DNA of 64,000 nucleotides from Pleurotus djamor (Eukaryota; Basidiomycota; Agaricomycetes; Agaricales; Pleurotaceae): NCBI GenBank assembly GCA_029747585.1, contig JAPEVF010000031.1, positions 62,001 to 126,000 of the forward strand, read 5' to 3'. Shown piece by piece: positions 59,778 to 64,000 of this stretch (position 1 is its first letter; each line of letters starts with the position of its first letter). The notes under the pieces were generated by a model. It saw only the letters and a program-made list of their open reading frames with translations, ran no database searches and was not told where the DNA came from. The position numbers and the translations under genes were made by a program.

Positions 59778-61935
59778 ATGGATGTCCCAGGCCCCATAGC
59801 TGACGCAGCTGAATCGTACGTTCCCTTTCCATGAAGTTCCGAGATGAGGTTGAGGTGCTAATTGATTCCTGTGATTACTCCGGCAGTCTACGCACCGATG
59901 TAAGGCTCTGTTTCTTTGCCAGAAGCCTAGGCCTCTAATTTGAGGCTATCCTTAGTTTGTCGGGTTCGCCAGTTTCACTATCTTGATCTGGGACCATATT
60001 ATCACCTTCGGAGACGAGGTGCGGTACATTTGGAAAGGCAAGAAAGGTCCAAGTAAGTAAGTCTTTTTGCTTGTAAAAAGCCTCCGCCTGATAGCTTGGA
60101 CTAGTAATATACCTTTTCATCCTAGTAAGCGTATCTACCCAGCTCTTCAATTATCGCTCCCTCATGGGCACTATAAGAACCGCTATGTCACCCCTCTTTC
60201 CTTTGTCGTCAACCTATACGGTGAGTCTCATCAATCTGTTGCTCATTTGATGGCTTCTGACTGATGCCCGCTCAAATAGCTTACCTAGCTCCAATATGGA
60301 CGCTCGAGGTGATTACCCTCCGTGCGTAACGATAGACACGCTCACATTCCTCGCTGCTCCCTTCTTCCATCAGAGGTACGAATCATGTATTGTCCCCGCC
60401 CTTACCTACTGCACACGCTCAATATGTCGCGCCTGCATAGATGCGCGCGGTTTATTCGATATGAAGGCACCACAGTGGCGTTTGCCATCGAAGTCGTTGG
60501 CCTGATGATGTCCTTACGGTATGTCTCCACCTCCACGATGCAGGGATGCCTTCGCCTGATCGCAACACTTTTCTTCGGCGCTGCGCTTATAAGGATTAGA
60601 GCGTTGTACCCACGCCAGCCTTGGATCACGTACTTCCTCTGGTTTCTACTATTGGTGGAGACAGGACTTAATGCGTGGCTAATAAGCGGTGGTAGAGGTG
60701 AGCATTTCTCACATTCCATGATTTGGAATTGTCGAACATCAGGACTCATGGAAGTATAATTGCACTCATCAGCGGTACCCCACAATCCGGAATCTGGAGT
60801 CCATTGTAAGTAATTCAAGTCACGCCGAAGTGGTGTCTTCGAACGCTGATTTGTGGATTCATCAAGCATGCACATTCATATTTGATCCAAAGTTGTACGT
60901 TGCTTTTCTACCATGACCGGAGATCAAAGCTCTGATGCGAATACCAACTTTGTGTCTAAAGCAGCGCTGCGGCAACTTCATCAGCTTGGTTTCCACTGAT
61001 GTACGACACTATCGTCTTCAGCCTCACATTCTATCGTACCTGGCCATCAATCCGCCGCAAAGAAGCTGGGTTTATACTTCAACGTCTGTTTGAAGATGGC
61101 CTGCTGTATTACTCGTAGGTTCATCTGGTTGCGTTCCGACTAGGTCGCCGTCCTGATTCTCTACAACCAGTGTCATTTTCTCGGTGACGCTGGTCTTGAC
61201 GATCATGATCATCGCCGCTCCTCCTGGTATGTTCACACCTTGTTCCTTTCCGATGTCTCCGGTAGCTCGGGACTTACTCTTTCCCTTTTGTCAGGGCTCA
61301 AAAACATCACGGCACAGTAGGTTTGATGTAACTTACTCATCAGGTCTCTGTTTCACTAACGGCTGCTTCGGTTGCTAGACTTGAACAATTGTAAGGAACC
61401 CTTTTACTCCGTCTCGATCTCCGAGTCCTTGTTCTCATTCGATCTTTTTTGCCTCTCGATCAGAATAACTGTACGTTTCTCCATGGATCCGCCATGTGCT
61501 GCCTTCAATTAAATTTGCACTTTCCTCTAGGTTGCGATGATGTCTCGTATCACACTCAACTTACGAAAGGCCGGTAGGCACGCGGAAACCGAGATCCTCG
61601 CAGGTGGACCCAAGTGCCTGTTCTTTCAACGGCGGCAATGGTGGGACGATGATATCTTCGTCCAAACTGAGGTGGCTACCCACGTTTCGACGTCTGTACC
61701 GCCCCAACCGCCGCAGCCAGCCCGTGGACGTGCCACGGCTTCCAATGGTCGGGAGTCACCAACCTCTATGTACTCGGACATGCCAGAGACACCGCCGGAC
61801 GCTGTCATCAAAGGCACCAACCTCAGATTCGCAAATCCCAGCTCCCATGAAAGCTCTGATTTGTTCCCGAGAGGGCATGAAGAGTATGAATTAGATCGTC
61901 TCCCGCAGAGGACCAAGCATTCAACTCGGCTTTAA
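59778..61935 (+). CDS. DUF6533 multi-pass membrane protein
   Basis: The start MDVPGPIADAAES is followed by many short exons: FVGFASFTILIWDHIITFGD with EVRYIWKGKKGP, a short helix exon, NRYVTPLSFVVNLY, AYLAPIWTLE, CARFIRYEGTTVAFAIEVVG, ALYPRQPWITYFLWFLLLVE, later VTLVLTIMIIAAPP, and finally MMSRITLNLRKAG. A cytosolic tail of about 120 residues rich in Pro/Arg/Glu ends at 61935. About seven helices are predicted. The family is frequent in Agaricomycetes and has no assigned function. The closing TLNLRK block is present here, unlike in the paralogue at 35150-36704. The order of exons was followed by eye, and some junctions (59890-60130, 60760-61180) are uncertain. Confidence 0.75.
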
Positions 61936-62157
61936 AATGTACACCTTCATTTCTATGGATACATCTGTTATTCTAATGCGTATGTATAGTATAATTAACT
62001 GCTTACCCTACGTTCTTCTGTACGCCGGTATTGGTTGCCTACTACTGGGATCGAAGAGCATGCGCATGATCATTCAAAGGGTGTCTGGTATGTTATACTG
62101 CGCAGGTGTAATTGGGAAGCTCACTAAGTACTAGACGTCAATTGTCCACAACGATCA

Positions 62158-62298
62158 TTACTCTCTTTCCGTGACTTTTACTAGTTCTACCTTGTCCAAT
62201 CCGCGCTTGGCATCCTCCAAAGACTTCAGCTTCCCATCTCCGATGAGAGCCGGAACTGTAGCGTAGAAGTCGGCAGCGCCTTCTGGCCTCATCAAATA
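62158..62298 (-). pseudogene. Possible remnant of a medium-chain dehydrogenase/reductase C-terminus
   Basis: On the minus strand a frame reads ADFYATVPALIGDGKLKSLE, then DAKRGLDK, and stops at 62158. This resembles the C-terminal helix region of zinc-type alcohol dehydrogenase/quinone oxidoreductase proteins (Val-Pro-x-Leu..G-Lys-Leu-Lys..Glu-Asp..x-Gly-Leu). Nothing matching the Rossmann core is found upstream, so it would be a truncated fragment. The match is short and could be chance. Confidence 0.3.
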
Positions 62299-62642
62299 CC
62301 ACCATCAACACAGACATGACAATCCGCTTTAAATTTGCCCAGGGTTATAGTGGGGAAAGTTGTGATATCTTGGTTCGCGCGTCTAGGACTGGTACAAATG
62401 CTGCGAAGAGTAAAACACCAATGGCTTAAGTCGGTTGAAACTCCTGCTTCTTCTACAGAATCACCCATACTTACAATTTCGTGCCCGTGTTTGTCAAGCC
62501 TTCGTTTCCTGGTCCTCGCTTGGCGCAAACGAAACGAACAGCATGTATTGGGGTCAAATAGCTACATCATGGGAGTGACTAGATGAATCCTTGAGGCTGT
62601 CAGGTGGCTTAGGTTTGGCATACGTCCAGTCTCGTAAATTTG

Positions 62643-64000
62643 CTATTTCATCGATAACTCCCCATCCAGTTCAACGTTGACGAACTCCCTCAACTCAGCC
62701 ACGATATCCCGACCGACCCCGCTACCTTTCACAATATACTTATCAATGGGTAGTCTCATCTCGCGCCGTCCTTTGAAAATCCTGATCACATCTGCCACCG
62801 CCCTGTCGTCCCAGGATGGATTGATGTCGACGATGGTTTTGAGCTTCACGTTACAATGCGGCGAATTCGGAGTCGCGTTTGGCGAAAGGAGAACATCAAG
62901 TACATCGTGGATTGTGTTATCCAACGTGAGTTGCGTGAGATTCAGAAATAATGGGATGATACTAGACCAGAGAAGAGCAGCTGCGGGCGAGGATATACGG
63001 CAAATGCGAAGCTTCTCAATGGCGGGCAGAGGTAACTTTGAGAAGAGGGAGAGGTAGGCATCTGCTGAGGTCGTCACCAAAGGTAGTGCCAGTATCATAA
63101 GCGTTTCCTCGGAATTTGGACGCTTTAAGTTAAGTGTGAACTGGCCGTTCACATCATCCACCGTAAGAGCGACATCGCCAATGGGCGTCTCTTCTGCAAG
63201 AAGTCTCGTCAAGCGTTTTTCGAATGGAGATAGGTCTATGAATTCTCCATTATGCTCGTTGGGGTGCTCAATATAGAGTTTGGCTGAAGTTGGGAAATCT
63301 AGGTAGTTGAGTAGCTTCGATTCAGTGACTGATGCTGAGGCAATTTCACAATAGGCGAGTTTGGGAAGGGAAACGAAGGGGATGCCTGAGACGCCTGGGT
63401 CATCTGGAGATATGAGAGTAAGCCACATCTCCTCGACGTTGGGCGTATTGAGAAGAAATCGGGCAATCCAGCTGATAGAGGGTGATCCAGTAACAGCCAA
63501 CTTGGTCAACGAAGGGAGATATAGGGAATCAGGTGGAGGAAGGATAGGTCCGTTGAGGTCTATGTAGCGGAGTGACGAGCTGGAAGCAGCATTCCGTATG
63601 AGGTACGGGTTGGCGGTGAGTAGGGACCACGTTAGCGGCGGTGTGGTGTCGATGGTATAAATCCCCAGCTCGGGGATGTGGGACATGGGAAGGGCCAGGA
63701 AGAGGCTGGCGTATTCTTGCACCATAGGTGGAAGGAAAGGAAGGGATAGAAAGAATGTCGGCAATTCTATGGCGGCGGTGTAGAATTGAATTTCCCAAGT
63801 CGCCTCTTTAAATTTCAATACAATCTGTTTGGTAGAGGCGGGGCGAATACGCTTTTGGAGGAGGTTCTCCAGGTTCGAGTAGTTAAATGTTCTACCGGTG
63901 AGAGTTTGATCTGGAAAGTGTACCCGTACGACCGCGCTTGTCGGAATGTCCAAGTAATCAAACAGGGGAGATTCGTCAATCCCAGCCAATCCCATCCGGG
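62643..64000 (-). CDS. F-box/LRR-like protein, C-terminal part, runs off the window
   Basis: One open frame without introns spans 450 codons and is open to the window edge, so the N-terminus (probably the F-box) lies beyond 64000. Irregular leucine-rich segments recur: SLRYIDLNGPILPPP, LPSLTKLAVTGSPSISW, LLNTPNVEEMWLTLISPDDP, LPAIEKLRICRISSP and FLNLTQLTLDNTI. This is the usual layout of the expanded F-box families of Agaricomycetes. Two segments share the pattern LLNYLDFPTSAKLYIEHP and LFDYLDIPTSAVVRVHFP, so the protein contains an internal duplication of about 220 residues. No substrate can be proposed. Confidence 0.7.
   Translation of the reverse strand, partial: RMGLAGIDESPLFDYLDIPTSAVVRVHFPDQTLTGRTFNYSNLENLLQKRIRPASTKQIVLKFKEATWEIQFYTAAIELPTFFLSLPFLPPMVQEYASLFLALPMSHIPELGIYTIDTTPPLTWSLLTANPYLIRNAASSSSLRYIDLNGPILPPPDSLYLPSLTKLAVTGSPSISWIARFLLNTPNVEEMWLTLISPDDPGVSGIPFVSLPKLAYCEIASASVTESKLLNYLDFPTSAKLYIEHPNEHNGEFIDLSPFEKRLTRLLAEETPIGDVALTVDDVNGQFTLNLKRPNSEETLMILALPLVTTSADAYLSLFSKLPLPAIEKLRICRISSPAAALLWSSIIPLFLNLTQLTLDNTIHDVLDVLLSPNATPNSPHCNVKLKTIVDINPSWDDRAVADVIRIFKGRREMRLPIDKYIVKGSGVGRDIVAELREFVNVELDGELSMK

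Noticed and set aside
1..64000. CRISPR arrays, rRNA or tRNA genes
   Set aside because: No regularly spaced repeats and no cloverleaf or rRNA sequence was noticed by eye; a tRNA could still be missed without a covariance search.

Overview
The window looks like a piece of a basidiomycete genome, most likely an Agaricomycete. Nearly every gene is cut by several introns of about 49-75 bp with GT..AG ends. The gene families also fit: DUF6533 seven-helix proteins, a DUF6699 protein, a GH44 glycosidase, an Msb2-type signalling mucin and a Prf1/Pcc1-type HMG-box factor. I cannot name the species. Several Ns sit directly before mononucleotide runs, and exon frames slip by one base at some of these runs. 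This suggests a draft assembly with uncertain homopolymer lengths.

Layout. 0.1-5.6 kb (-): a 1770-residue rhodanese plus tyrosine phosphatase protein of the MAPK-phosphatase type. 8.9-11.3 kb (+): a V8/trypsin-like serine protease fused to three membrane-active-looking segments, each starting after a Glu-Gly step. 11.5-11.7 kb: a 253-bp MITE-like inverted-repeat element. 12.0-13.1 kb (+): a Vip1-like RRM protein. 13.2-15.9 kb (-): a conserved membrane protein and a DUF6699 protein. 16.1-19.6 kb (-): a tandem pair of Rossmann-fold NAD(P)-dependent epimerase/NmrA-like genes.

20.8-28.4 kb is the most unusual block. Two long, all-helical genes of 696 and 1001 codons are divergently transcribed from a 1.2-kb spacer. 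Each looks like two tandem modules of the ClyA/HBL/xenorhabdolysin alpha-helical pore-former architecture. A small GNAT-like gene (28.6-29.2 kb, -) follows, then a SAM-dependent methyltransferase (30.2-31.2 kb, +). The 3' end of the methyltransferase is duplicated 3.5 kb downstream. An HMG-box transcription factor (31.7-33.5 kb, -) lies between the two copies.

35-43 kb (-): a DUF6533 protein, a divergent G-alpha-like protein that lacks the catalytic Gln of switch II, and a secreted GH44 glycoside hydrolase. 43.8-45.4 kb (+): an epoxide hydrolase. 46.2-47.4 kb (+): a secreted Pro/Val-rich protein. 48.4-51.1 kb (-): an Msb2-like mucin sensor. 53.6-54.5 kb (-): ribosomal protein uL23. 55.7-57.5 kb (-): a secreted haem peroxidase. 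58.1-58.9 kb (-): a DUF202 membrane protein. 59.8-61.9 kb (+): a second DUF6533 protein. 62.6-64 kb (-): an F-box/LRR-like protein running off the window.

The genes do not form an obvious pathway. Several signalling components (MAPK phosphatase, Msb2, G-alpha-like, HMG factor) share the scaffold, and the accessory block at 9-29 kb is rich in putative membrane-attacking proteins. All functions are inferred from motifs seen by eye; no searches were run.
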